Assembly: GCA_003451785.1 (NCBI GenBank)
Contig: DMJL01000315.1
Location: 1 to 12,873 of the forward strand
Source of the DNA: Bacteroidales bacterium
Lineage (GTDB): Bacteria > Bacteroidota > Bacteroidia > Bacteroidales > UBA7960
Direction of reading: 5' to 3'
DNA length: 12,873 nucleotides
Shown here: in pieces, positions 6,622 through 12,873 of the stretch
Numbering within the stretch: the first letter of the stretch is position 1
How the letters are laid out: each line of letters opens with the position of its first letter
The notes under the pieces: generated by a model
Seen by the model: only the letters and a program-made list of their open reading frames with translations
Database searches by the model: none
What the model was told of the DNA's origin: nothing
Program-made: the position numbers and the translations under genes

Positions 6622-6640
6622 AGGTAAAAAAAATTTACCT
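6622..6640. repeat. Inverted repeat AGGTAAA-N5-TTTACCT over the rex -33 region
   Basis: A perfect 7-bp inverted repeat with an all-A centre, covering the predicted -33 region of the rex promoter and starting three bases from the Rex-like operator. Size and position fit an operator for another dimeric regulator; the A/T-rich composition means chance cannot be excluded. Confidence 0.4.
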
Positions 6641-6642
6641 GA

Positions 6643-6660
6643 TTGTGAAAAAAATAACAA
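6643..6660. promoter_or_regulatory. Rex operator upstream of rex (autoregulation)
   Basis: TTGTGAAAAAAATAACAA matches TTGTnAAnnnnTTnACAA at every fixed position but one (A for T at the start of the second half). It is centred about 60 bp upstream of the predicted rex start point, a similar upstream geometry to the unit B site, and so fits self-control by Rex. Confidence 0.58.
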
Positions 6661-6841
6661 AGATTAAAATGTTGAAAATGAAACGACTAATTGCTTTGTC
6701 TTAAATAGGTTGCTATGCTTCGAAACCAATTTGAAATTTTTATCCATCGTGTTAATAAAGAAAAGCAAAATTATTGAACAACACAATAAAAAAAAATAAT
6801 AAGAAAAAATTCATCAAATAAATATCTGAAAAATTCAAAAA

Positions 6842-6908
6842 ACATCCCATCTCATTTTGGTAAAATGTTTATAAACAAATTAATATGAAGCATTGCGAGA
6901 TGGGATGT
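6842..6908 (-). terminator. Terminator of unit A (hydA) with a long loop
   Basis: Starting 28 bases past the hydA stop, a perfect 12-bp stem (ACATCCCATCTC pairing with GAGATGGGATGT) is followed on the minus strand by a run of six T. The loop is 43 bases, unusually long, and contains the palindrome TGTTTATAAACA (6866-6877), which may form an inner hairpin. The plus strand side also has five T after the stem, so it may act both ways. Confidence 0.75.
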
Positions 6909-6936
6909 GTTTTTAAATATTGGAAAAAGGCATTAA

Positions 6937-8727
6937 TTAAATTTTCTTGCGCGAGTAGTAGTGAGTATGTAGCAAATCGTGGGAGCGATGACCTAATGGC
7001 TGATGCAAGAAACTTTGATACAATTCCTTCACTTCCGGATTTTCGTGGGATTTTCTGAGAATCATTTTTTCATCTTCCTCGTAGAGTCCTGATGCCCTCT
7101 TTTTACGAATTGCAAGTGTAGTGGGTAGAGGTTGACCACCACCTCCAATGCACCCACCCGGACATGCCATAATCTCGATAAAATGGAAGCCCGTATTTCC
7201 TTCTTTCACCTTATCCATTAGGAGTTTAGCATTTGCCAAGCCATGGGTAATGCCTACTTTGAGTTCTACACCTTCTAAGAAATTCCATTCGGGCAGCACA
7301 TCTTTGAATCTTATGGCTGCTTCCTTTACGCCTTCCATGCCTCTTACTGGTTTTATGCTGAGGTTGCTAAATGGTACTTCCCTTCCTGTGATTATTTCGT
7401 AGGCTGTTCGCAATGCCGCCTCCATTACGCCTCCTGTATTGCCAAAAATTACTCCGGCACCTGTTGATTCGCCTAACATGCCATCGTACGATTCGTTTTC
7501 TAATTTGTTAAAATCAATCCCAGCTTGGCGAATCATCATGCCCAATTCGCGTGTGGTAAGCACAAAGTCAACATCCTTATATCCGCTTCCGCGCATTTCG
7601 GGTCTATTTGCTTCAAATTTCTTTGCTGTGCAGGGCATTATAGAAACTACAATCATATCGGCAGGGTTCTTGTTCATGCGCTCTGCATAATATGTTTTGG
7701 CCAAGGCACCAAACATTTGCTGTGGCGATTTGCATGATGATAGGTTTTCCAATAGTTCGGGATACAAATGTTCTTGAAATTTTATCCAACCGGGCGAGCA
7801 GCTTGTCATCATGGGTAGGGCGGGTGCTTTTCCATCTACCAATGCAGCTTTGAGCCTGCTCAACAACTCGTAGCCTTCCTCAATTATAGTAAGGTCGGCA
7901 GAGAAGTCGGTATCCAATACTTTGTCAAATCCAATCCTGCGAAGTGCTGCTACCATTTTGCCTGTAACACGGGTACCAGGCTCCAATCCAAATTCTTCCC
8001 CAATAGCTACTCGTGTAGCAGGAGCCGTTTGCACAACCACAAATTTCGTTGGGTCATAAACCGCCTCAAAAACCTGATCCACATAGGTTCTTTCTGTAAG
8101 CGACCCTGTTGGACACCGATTTATGCACTGACCGCAATTGGTACATACCACATCGTTCATAGGCTTGTTGAGAAATGTGCTGATGCGCATATTGTTGCCC
8201 TTGTATGCAACCGTAAGGGCATTAACGGCTTGCATCTCAGCGCATGTGCGCACACATCTTTGGCATCTTATACATTTGCTATCATCCTTTGAAATGGACG
8301 GACTCGAAAAGTCTATCACCTTATCTTTTTCTTTCAAAAGGCTAATAAATTGATTATTGCCAGTTCGGTATTCGTTAGACATTTTCTGCAACTCACATTC
8401 CCCATTTTTAATACATCTGGTACAGTCGGCATTATGTTCGGAAAGCAATAACTCTACTACATGCTTGCGTGCCTGCCTAACTTTCATGCTGTTGGTGAGT
8501 ATTTCCATTCCTTCGCCTACCGGAGTTGCACAGGCCGCAGGTAACAGCCTTGAGCCTTTTTGCTCCACAACACACACACGGCAATTGCCCGCCACGCATA
8601 TATCATCGTGATGGCACAAGGTGGGAATATTAAAATTGAGTTGACGGGCTGCTTCGAGAATGGTGGTTCCTTCGTCAACAGCAATGGCGAGATTGTTTAT
8701 TTTGAGGTTAACCTGAAATTTACTCAT
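6937..8727 (-). CDS. hydA: [FeFe] hydrogenase catalytic subunit HydA
   Basis: A 596-residue catalytic subunit that interconverts protons and H2 at the H-cluster in the cytoplasm. Domains in order: plant-type [2Fe-2S] (C38, C49, C52, C66); His-Cys3 [4Fe-4S] site (H98, C102, C105, C111); 2[4Fe-4S] ferredoxin (C152, C155, C158, C162 and C195, C198, C201, C205); H-cluster domain with TSCSPGW (308-314), C332 in CKSP, MPCTAKKFE (364-372, C365) and EIMACPGGCIGGGG (518-531, C522, C526); then the small-subunit-like tail ending in LLHTHYYSR (585-593). No C-terminal [2Fe-2S] domain is present, so the layout resembles clostridial CpI. The first motif reads TSCS where well-studied monomeric enzymes read TSCC. 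It follows the short hydB after 43 bp and is the last gene of unit A, ahead of a terminator. Electrons are expected to come from NADH through the preceding subunits. Confidence 0.97.
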   Translation of the reverse strand: MSKFQVNLKINNLAIAVDEGTTILEAARQLNFNIPTLCHHDDICVAGNCRVCVVEQKGSRLLPAACATPVGEGMEILTNSMKVRQARKHVVELLLSEHNADCTRCIKNGECELQKMSNEYRTGNNQFISLLKEKDKVIDFSSPSISKDDSKCIRCQRCVRTCAEMQAVNALTVAYKGNNMRISTFLNKPMNDVVCTNCGQCINRCPTGSLTERTYVDQVFEAVYDPTKFVVVQTAPATRVAIGEEFGLEPGTRVTGKMVAALRRIGFDKVLDTDFSADLTIIEEGYELLSRLKAALVDGKAPALPMMTSCSPGWIKFQEHLYPELLENLSSCKSPQQMFGALAKTYYAERMNKNPADMIVVSIMPCTAKKFEANRPEMRGSGYKDVDFVLTTRELGMMIRQAGIDFNKLENESYDGMLGESTGAGVIFGNTGGVMEAALRTAYEIITGREVPFSNLSIKPVRGMEGVKEAAIRFKDVLPEWNFLEGVELKVGITHGLANAKLLMDKVKEGNTGFHFIEIMACPGGCIGGGGQPLPTTLAIRKKRASGLYEEDEKMILRKSHENPEVKELYQSFLHQPLGHRSHDLLHTHYYSRKKI

Positions 8728-8770
8728 GATTTTTGTTTTTTCTAATTTTTAAAACCGAAGTAATTGCTTA

Positions 8771-9931
8771 TTAATAAATGATTTCCTCTCTAAAGTTGTT
8801 GATGATGGAGTTGAATGGATTGCCAACAGACTGCCCAAGACCACATTTGGATGCTATCTTCATAGTCTCTGAGAGTCTTTGTAAATTTTCTAAATATGAT
8901 GGAGGTTTCAACCCTTTTTTTACTGCCTCCACACCTTTTAGCAATTGCTGGCATCCTATCCTGCATGGAGTACATTGCCCGCAGCTCTCCTCTTCGAAAA
9001 ATTCCAGATAGTCGCGCAAAATATTGTACATAGACCTTGAGCTGTTGAATAACATCATTGAGCCTCCTGTAGGAATTCCCTCAAATCCGATAACCGTACT
9101 TTTGAAGTTTTTGCGAGCCACACAATAGCCCGATGCACCACCAATCTGCACTGCTTTAGTATCACCATCGCCAAATTCGTTTACAAAATCTTCAAGTGTC
9201 ATGCCCAATTCCAGTTCATAAATGCCAGCACTTGGCGTGTCGCCCGATATGCTGAAAACCTTAGAACCTCTGGAGTCGAATGTGCCAAGCTCTTTAAACA
9301 TTTTGGGGCCAAGGTTTGCTATCATCAATGCAAAAACCAAAGTCTCTACATTATTGATAGAAGTGGGTTTTCCCAAATATCCTTTCGATGTGGGAAATGG
9401 GGGTTTATTGCGGGGTTCTCCCCTGAATCCTTCCATGGATTCCATCAGTGCGGTTTCTTCTCCGCAAACATAAGCCCCGCTACCCGAACGAATAGCAACG
9501 CTAAAGTCAAACTTTTTTTCCTTTAGTACATTGTTGAATGTGTCAATCTTTTGGTGAAGCATGGGCAGTAGGAAATTATACTCCGCCCTTAAGTATATGT
9601 ATCCTTCGCTGGCTCCAATAGCTTTGCCGCAAACTGCCATTCCTGTCAATACCTTTTCGGGTACTTGTGTGAGGATTTCCCTGTCTTTGAATGTGCCAGG
9701 CTCGCCTTCGTCGGCATTACAAATCACATATTTTTGTTCGGAATCTTCGTTGCGAGCAAACTTCCATTTTAGTCCTGTTGGAAAGCCGGCACCTCCTCTG
9801 CCTCTAAGTCCGGAGTCTATGATATCTAATATTATCTCTTCGCTACTGCGATTCAGTGTCTTATCCAAGATAGCCAGATGATCTACCTGTTCAAAAATGA
9901 GATCTACTTTCTTTATGGTTTTGTTTTTCAT
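8771..9931 (-). CDS. hydB: Short NuoF-like NADH-binding hydrogenase subunit HydB
   Basis: A 386-residue flavoprotein subunit, shorter than typical bifurcating HydB. It has the FMN/NADH signatures RGRGGAGFPTGLKW (44-57), NADEGEPGTFKDR (73-85) and GAYVCGEETAL (152-162), and the N3-type [4Fe-4S] site C317, C320, C323 with C363. It lacks the N-terminal thioredoxin-fold [2Fe-2S] domain carried by the hydB at 1-1316, and lacks a C-terminal ferredoxin domain. As I recall, the NADH-dependent, non-bifurcating Hyd1ABC of Syntrophomonas wolfei has a HydB reduced in this way, so unit A may use NADH alone. The ATG at 9931 overlaps, as ATGA, the stop of an unassigned short frame that follows hydC; hydA starts 43 bp after its stop. 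Family assignment is firm and electron-acceptor specificity inferred. Confidence 0.95.
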   Translation of the reverse strand: MKNKTIKKVDLIFEQVDHLAILDKTLNRSSEEIILDIIDSGLRGRGGAGFPTGLKWKFARNEDSEQKYVICNADEGEPGTFKDREILTQVPEKVLTGMAVCGKAIGASEGYIYLRAEYNFLLPMLHQKIDTFNNVLKEKKFDFSVAIRSGSGAYVCGEETALMESMEGFRGEPRNKPPFPTSKGYLGKPTSINNVETLVFALMIANLGPKMFKELGTFDSRGSKVFSISGDTPSAGIYELELGMTLEDFVNEFGDGDTKAVQIGGASGYCVARKNFKSTVIGFEGIPTGGSMMLFNSSRSMYNILRDYLEFFEEESCGQCTPCRIGCQQLLKGVEAVKKGLKPPSYLENLQRLSETMKIASKCGLGQSVGNPFNSIINNFREEIIY

Positions 9932-10065
9932 AATCTTTCAAAATTTTGCTGTTTTCTGTATTCTGCACACCTTGTGCAACATGGGAATGTTTTGTATTGT
10001 CTGTTAAGAAGTCTCTGCCCGACAATTTTCGGTTGCAGCCATGATGTTGGATTATTTGGTTTTTT
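9928..10065 (-). other. Unassigned 45-codon reading frame between hydC and hydB
   Basis: Frame +1 relative to the end of hydC stays open for 45 codons and stops with a TGA overlapping the short hydB start (ATGA, 9931-9928). It encodes a basic peptide with a cysteine cluster, FPCCTRC (27-33), and ends in QQNFERL. No ATG, GTG or TTG start lies in it. It begins at an A7 run (10060-10066) inside the last hydC codons, so one base fewer there would fuse it to hydC as an extension of about 43 residues. The base composition is richer in G+C than the true intergenic DNA here. It may be a frameshifted hydC extension, a slippage product or chance; I do not recognise the peptide. Confidence 0.3.
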
Positions 10066-10522
10066 TCAAATAATCTCTGATGACTTCTACAGTTTTCTCG
10101 GGTGTGATTTCGGTGTAAATTTCATCGTTTACAAGCATTACAGGGCCTTTGTGGCACCATCCCAAACAGTTGGCTTGCAATAAACTGAAACGCCCATCGC
10201 TCGATGTACTGCCGAGCTTTATCTTTAGCTGGTCTTCGATAGTGCTGATGATTTCATCTTTGCCTTTCATGTGGCAGGTAATAGTTTTGCACACTTTAAT
10301 GATGTTTTTGCCCCGTGGCACAGTGTCGAGAAAGGTATAAAACGACGCCGTTCCAAATACATCTGCGGTGCTTAAATCTAATTCCTCTGCCACTGCCACC
10401 ATGGCTTCTTCTGAAAGATAACGCTCCGATTGCACCACCGCCTGCAAAATGGGCATTAAGCTATTCCTTCGTCTGCCGTAGTAGTCGGCTTGTTCCTTAA
10501 CAAATTGCTCAATTCGGGTCAT
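10052..10522 (-). CDS. hydC: NuoE-like [2Fe-2S] hydrogenase subunit HydC
   Basis: A 156-residue thioredoxin-fold [2Fe-2S] subunit that relays electrons between the flavin subunit and HydA. After an N-terminal helical part (ILQAVVQSERYLSEEAM, 25-41; VFGTASFYTFL, 55-65) come the cluster ligands C78 and C83 (VCKTITCHMKG) and C119 and C123 (ANCLGWCHKGP), the full NuoE pattern C-x4-C and C-x3-C. The protein ends normally at VIRDYLKKTK. I chose the ATG at 10522 because MTRIEQFVKEQ is a natural NuoE beginning; a frame from 10582 would add 20 residues without family resemblance. It is the first gene of unit A; hydB follows after about 120 bp that hold a short open frame. No clear Rex operator or strong promoter box is visible upstream. 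Confidence 0.94.
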   Translation of the reverse strand: MTRIEQFVKEQADYYGRRRNSLMPILQAVVQSERYLSEEAMVAVAEELDLSTADVFGTASFYTFLDTVPRGKNIIKVCKTITCHMKGKDEIISTIEDQLKIKLGSTSSDGRFSLLQANCLGWCHKGPVMLVNDEIYTEITPEKTVEVIRDYLKKTK

Positions 10523-10791
10523 AAAATTTTTAGTTGGGTTGATAATGTGAACTTTAATATAGATTAGTACTTTAGTGGGCATAAAAGTAAAAAGTAGTTT
10601 TTAATAAATAAAAAATTCTTTAATTATTTTGTAAAAAATAGCTTATTTATAATTATTCTTAATAAAATTTCACTAATAGCCATTTTTGATGCCAAATGGA
10701 ACTTTTAAGGATCTTGATTTGAAGCCTTACTGCAAAATTTATGCAGGTAGGATGGATTGTATTAGTTTTGCGATGCAAACTTTATCCGCCC
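10523..10791. other. Divergent intergenic region between hydC and truA
   Basis: Very AT-rich non-coding DNA that must hold the unit A promoter on the minus strand and the truA promoter on the plus strand. For unit A the best candidate is weak: TACTTTTA (10589-10582) with TTTA 19 bases upstream, each one base off consensus. Only half of a Rex site is visible (TTGTAAA, 10629-10635). I see no RNA gene or repeat of note. Confidence 0.45.
10763..10770 (+). promoter_or_regulatory. -7 box of the truA promoter
   Basis: TAGTTTTG matches TAnnTTTG in full; the -33 position 19 bases upstream is TATG, one base off TTTG. Transcription would start near 10776, giving a leader of about 16 bases before the ATG at 10792. 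This argues that the in-frame ATG at 10741 is not the start. Confidence 0.5.
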
Positions 10792-11550
10792 ATGCATAAT
10801 TATAGGTATTTGATTTGGTTGAGCTTCGATGGTGCAACATTTTGCGGTTGGCAGGTGCAGCCAAATGGTAATACTGTGCAGCAAACCTTAAACGATGCGT
10901 TAGGCACACTGCTGAGAATACCGGTGGAAACTGTAGGTGCAGGGCGTACCGATACGGGTGTGCATGCTAAGCGTTATGCAGCACATTTCGATTTGCCCCA
11001 AGGCATAGTGCTCAATCCAGAACAGTTGGTTTATAAACTCAATCGCCTTTTGCCTTCGAGTATTGCTGTGCAAAAGATAGTTTCGGTATCTGCCGATTTC
11101 CATGCAAGATACTCCGCCGCAAACCGCACATACCATTATAAAATTCACACCCAAAAGGATCCGTTTCTCAATGATTGGTCGTGGTTTGTAGATAGACCCT
11201 TGGATTTGCAATCCATGCAAAAAGCTGCGTTACCATTGTTGGCATACAACGATTTTCAGTGTTTTTCTCGCTCGCATACCGATGTCAAAAACTATTTATG
11301 CAACATTCAGCATGCCGAATGGAGTATAAACCACCATATTATTTCATTCGAAATTACAGCCAATCGGTTTCTTCGCAATATGGTTAGAGCCATTGTGGGC
11401 ACTCTGGTTGAAGTAGGTTTGGGCAAAAAGTCGGTGGATGATTTTGAGAAAATAATTCTTTCCAAAGATCGAAAAATGGCGGGCTACTCTGCACCTGCGC
11501 ATGGCCTATATCTTGCCGATATCGAATACCCGGAATCATACTTTGCGTGA
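10792..11550 (+). CDS. truA: tRNA pseudouridine(38-40) synthase TruA
   Basis: A 252-residue enzyme that isomerises uridines 38-40 in the anticodon arm of many tRNAs. The catalytic aspartate is D54 in GAGRTDTGVHA (49-59). Other family blocks are FDGATFCGWQ (12-21), the segment FHARYSAANRTYHY (103-116), then NRFLRNMVRAIVGTLVEVG (191-209) and GYSAPAHGLYL (231-241). Length is normal for the family. The start at 10792 is preferred over 10741 because the protein proper begins with HNYRYLIWLSFDG and because a promoter box lies between the two. It is divergent from the hydrogenase genes and is a housekeeping gene with no functional link to them. Confidence 0.95.
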   Translation: MHNYRYLIWLSFDGATFCGWQVQPNGNTVQQTLNDALGTLLRIPVETVGAGRTDTGVHAKRYAAHFDLPQGIVLNPEQLVYKLNRLLPSSIAVQKIVSVSADFHARYSAANRTYHYKIHTQKDPFLNDWSWFVDRPLDLQSMQKAALPLLAYNDFQCFSRSHTDVKNYLCNIQHAEWSINHHIISFEITANRFLRNMVRAIVGTLVEVGLGKKSVDDFEKIILSKDRKMAGYSAPAHGLYLADIEYPESYFA

Positions 11551-11883
11551 TGTCCCTGCTTGTGAGCTACATGCCAGTTTGCATTTGCAGGGGTGCAATA
11601 GATTTTGGATTCTCACAAAAGCGATGTGAGTTTTGAGAAAAATTGTAAAGCTAAAAATAGCTGCGCTTTTGCAAACGGTCGCTATATTGCCCAATATTCT
11701 GCTGGTGGTAAGCTTTGATCTGCAAAAAAGCCGTTGCAAATGTATTTATGCTTCTTTTACCGGTTTCTAAGATTGGGAAAAACTGCAGTTTGCCTAAAAC
11801 CTTATATGACTTTTACTGCCAAATTCTTAGAAAGAAAAATCTGGTTTTTGATAAAAAGACGGAATTTTTAAGGCTTCGCTATT
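11551..11883. other. Region without a convincing gene after truA
   Basis: About 330 bp between the convergent truA and transporter genes. Open frames on either strand here (for example 11536-11739 minus and 11715-11948 plus) overlap the flanking genes and encode no recognisable protein. Besides the hairpin at 11612-11630 there is a small dyad AGCTA-N4-TAGCT (11649-11662) flanked by AAAGC and GCTTTT, which may be another weak transcription end. Nothing else is evident. Confidence 0.6.
11612..11634 (+). terminator. Possible weak terminator of truA
   Basis: A 6-bp perfect stem CTCACA/TGTGAG with a 7-base loop is followed by TTTT, 61 bases past the truA stop. The stem is short and the T-run brief, so this is only a candidate. 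Confidence 0.3.
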
Positions 11884-12873
11884 TCAATCATCCTTATTGG
11901 ATTCTTTGGATTTTCGGAATTTTTTCAATCTGCCTCGCAACTGGTTGATTCGATCTTTGATGACTAACTTATCAACTGGTTTGTTACTCCCTTTCTTATT
12001 AGTACCCAACAAAAATCCGTAGGGTTCCATTCCCGGTATTACATCGAAAATCACTTTGAGAATTGCCATGCCCGGAATAAACAAAATCATTCCAGCTAAC
12101 CCCCAGATGAAGTTTCCTATAAAGAGTGCAACAATGGTCATAAACGGATTCATAGAAACTTTTTTCCCTGTGATTTTAGGAGTAAGAAAGTTGCCTTCAA
12201 TACTTTGAATCACATAAAATGCTGCAAAAATCACCACAGGATACACAAGGGAATCTTTGGTAAACAATGCAAATGTGATGGGAAGGGTAGCCCCGATAAA
12301 CGGACCAACATAGGGTATCACATTGAGCAGTGCGGCAAATAGTGCAAAGAATATGGCATGCCTTATTCCCAATCCATAAAGAAGGGCGGTGTATAGAACA
12401 GCCAGTATGAGAATTACAATAAACATTCCCACAATATAATTTTGCACTATTTCTTGCACTTGCTGGGCAACTTGCTTCACCTTTTCACGGTTATGTTCGG
12501 CAAACACCATCAATACAAATCGGAAAAGGAAATGTCGGTAATACAAAAACAAGAAAATATACACCGGAAAAATGAGCAAGATGGTAAGGGAAGTGATGGT
12601 TGAAATGGCACCTTGTGTAATATTGGCAATATTGCCCGATAGATAGTCGAATATGGATTGCTGTAGGTCGCCAATCGGTATGGGTATTACCCCCTCAATG
12701 TGTTGCTCTACAAATTGATTGATCGAGATAATTATTTCCTGAATTCTTTGCTCAATTAGTCCAAATTCGCCGGTAAGACTTAGCACTTGATTGTACATGA
12801 TGTATCCAATTGCGAAGAGTAGTGCAATCAGGATAGTAACGCTCAATACTGCTGATAATGCTTTGGGTAATCC
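11884..12873 (-). CDS. AI-2E family membrane transporter, 5' end cut by window
   Basis: The last 329 residues of an AI-2E (UPF0118/TqsA-type) family protein, a polytopic inner-membrane transporter. The frame is open to the window edge, so the N-terminus lies outside. Visible parts: a membrane segment near residues 9-27; a long amphipathic or loop region (about 30-95); membrane segments near 92-112, 146-168 and 171-205; and the conserved C-terminal blocks IPYVGPFIGA (186-195), then SIEGNFLTPKITGKKVSMNP (224-243) and IWGLAGMILFIPGMAILKV (256-274). A basic, hydrophilic tail ends the protein. Family members export AI-2 in E. coli or act as sodium/proton antiporters elsewhere; the substrate here cannot be inferred. 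It converges with truA and has no visible link to the hydrogenase genes. Confidence 0.9.
   Translation of the reverse strand, partial: GLPKALSAVLSVTILIALLFAIGYIMYNQVLSLTGEFGLIEQRIQEIIISINQFVEQHIEGVIPIPIGDLQQSIFDYLSGNIANITQGAISTITSLTILLIFPVYIFLFLYYRHFLFRFVLMVFAEHNREKVKQVAQQVQEIVQNYIVGMFIVILILAVLYTALLYGLGIRHAIFFALFAALLNVIPYVGPFIGATLPITFALFTKDSLVYPVVIFAAFYVIQSIEGNFLTPKITGKKVSMNPFMTIVALFIGNFIWGLAGMILFIPGMAILKVIFDVIPGMEPYGFLLGTNKKGSNKPVDKLVIKDRINQLRGRLKKFRKSKESNKDD

Larger units (their letters stand above)
6527..6936. other. Non-coding region between rex and hydA
   Basis: About 410 bp with no convincing gene. From left to right it holds the rex leader with a 10-bp palindrome (GAAAATTTTC, 6581-6590), the rex -7 box, a 19-bp dyad, a Rex-like operator, about 180 bp of very AT-rich sequence with short repeats such as TTATTG-N7-CAATAA (6771-6789), and the hydA terminator. 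Confidence 0.7.

Noticed and set aside
6661..6841. Possible small RNA or short gene in the AT-rich stretch between rex and hydA
   Set aside because: Only short A/T repeats are present; no promoter with both boxes, no stable hairpin and no reading frame of note.
8790..8975. Open frames antisense or out of frame within hydB, hydA and the hydrogenase-like gene
   Set aside because: They lie wholly inside genes with clear domain motifs and are shadows of those genes' codon structure.
10051..10074. Inverted repeat ATTATTTG-N8-CAAATAAT at the end of hydC as a terminator
   Set aside because: All A/T apart from one pair and lacking a following U-run; hydB and hydA lie immediately downstream in the same unit.
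10629..10646. Possible Rex operator upstream of unit A
   Set aside because: Only one half (TTGTAAA) matches; the other half (AGCTTAT) does not, so unit A control by Rex is not supported from this site.
10741..10791. Longer truA reading frame starting at 10741
   Set aside because: The extra 17 residues match nothing in TruA and contain the likely -7 promoter box.
11715..11948. 77-codon plus-strand frame after truA
   Set aside because: Overlaps the 3' end of the AI-2E transporter gene, matches no family by eye and has the composition of an antisense frame.
1..12873. CRISPR array, tRNA or rRNA gene, insertion sequence or phage genes
   Set aside because: No regularly spaced repeats, no tRNA-like cloverleaf, no transposase or integrase and no flanking terminal repeats were seen.

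Overview
The window looks like part of the chromosome of an anaerobic, fermentative member of the Bacteroidota. The DNA is moderately AT-rich. Three candidate promoters carry the Bacteroidota-type -7 box TAnnTTTG, one of them with a TTTG box 20 bases upstream, and most genes have no Shine-Dalgarno sequence. The gene content is [FeFe]-hydrogenase genes of the HydABC/Hnd type, their redox regulator Rex, and two housekeeping genes at the right edge.

All hydrogenase genes and rex are on the minus strand, so the window reads from right to left. Unit A (10522 to 6937) encodes a compact trimeric NADH-linked hydrogenase: hydC (NuoE-like), a short hydB (NuoF-like, without the extra iron-sulfur domains at either end) and hydA (catalytic subunit with the H-cluster and four accessory FeS sites). 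A perfect 12-bp stem followed by a U-run ends it. Next comes rex (6526 to 5870), an NADH/NAD+-sensing repressor, with a near-consensus Rex operator upstream of its own promoter.

Unit B (5584 to beyond base 1) starts from a well-formed promoter (TTTG-N20-TAATTTTG) with an 18-bp Rex operator directly upstream. It encodes, in order, a DRTGG-like protein, an RsbW-like ATPase, a ferredoxin/hydrogenase-like protein with a degenerate H-cluster site, a second DRTGG-like protein, a PHP-type phosphoesterase, a histidine-kinase-type ATPase without a kinase core, an HndB-like thioredoxin-fold ferredoxin, and a long HydB with an N-terminal [2Fe-2S] domain, cut by the window edge. Four of these genes are joined by ATGA stop/start overlaps. 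By analogy with known operons the next gene outside the window is probably another hydA.

The organism therefore seems to carry two hydrogenase sets with different HydB architectures, which suggests one NADH-dependent enzyme and one electron-bifurcating enzyme, with Rex placed to link at least unit B to the NADH/NAD+ ratio. Unit B's accessory genes resemble a signalling or maturation module that keeps company with bifurcating hydrogenases; its function is unknown to me. On the right, truA (plus strand) diverges from unit A, followed by a gap of about 330 bp with no convincing gene and the 3' part of an AI-2E family membrane transporter gene on the minus strand.
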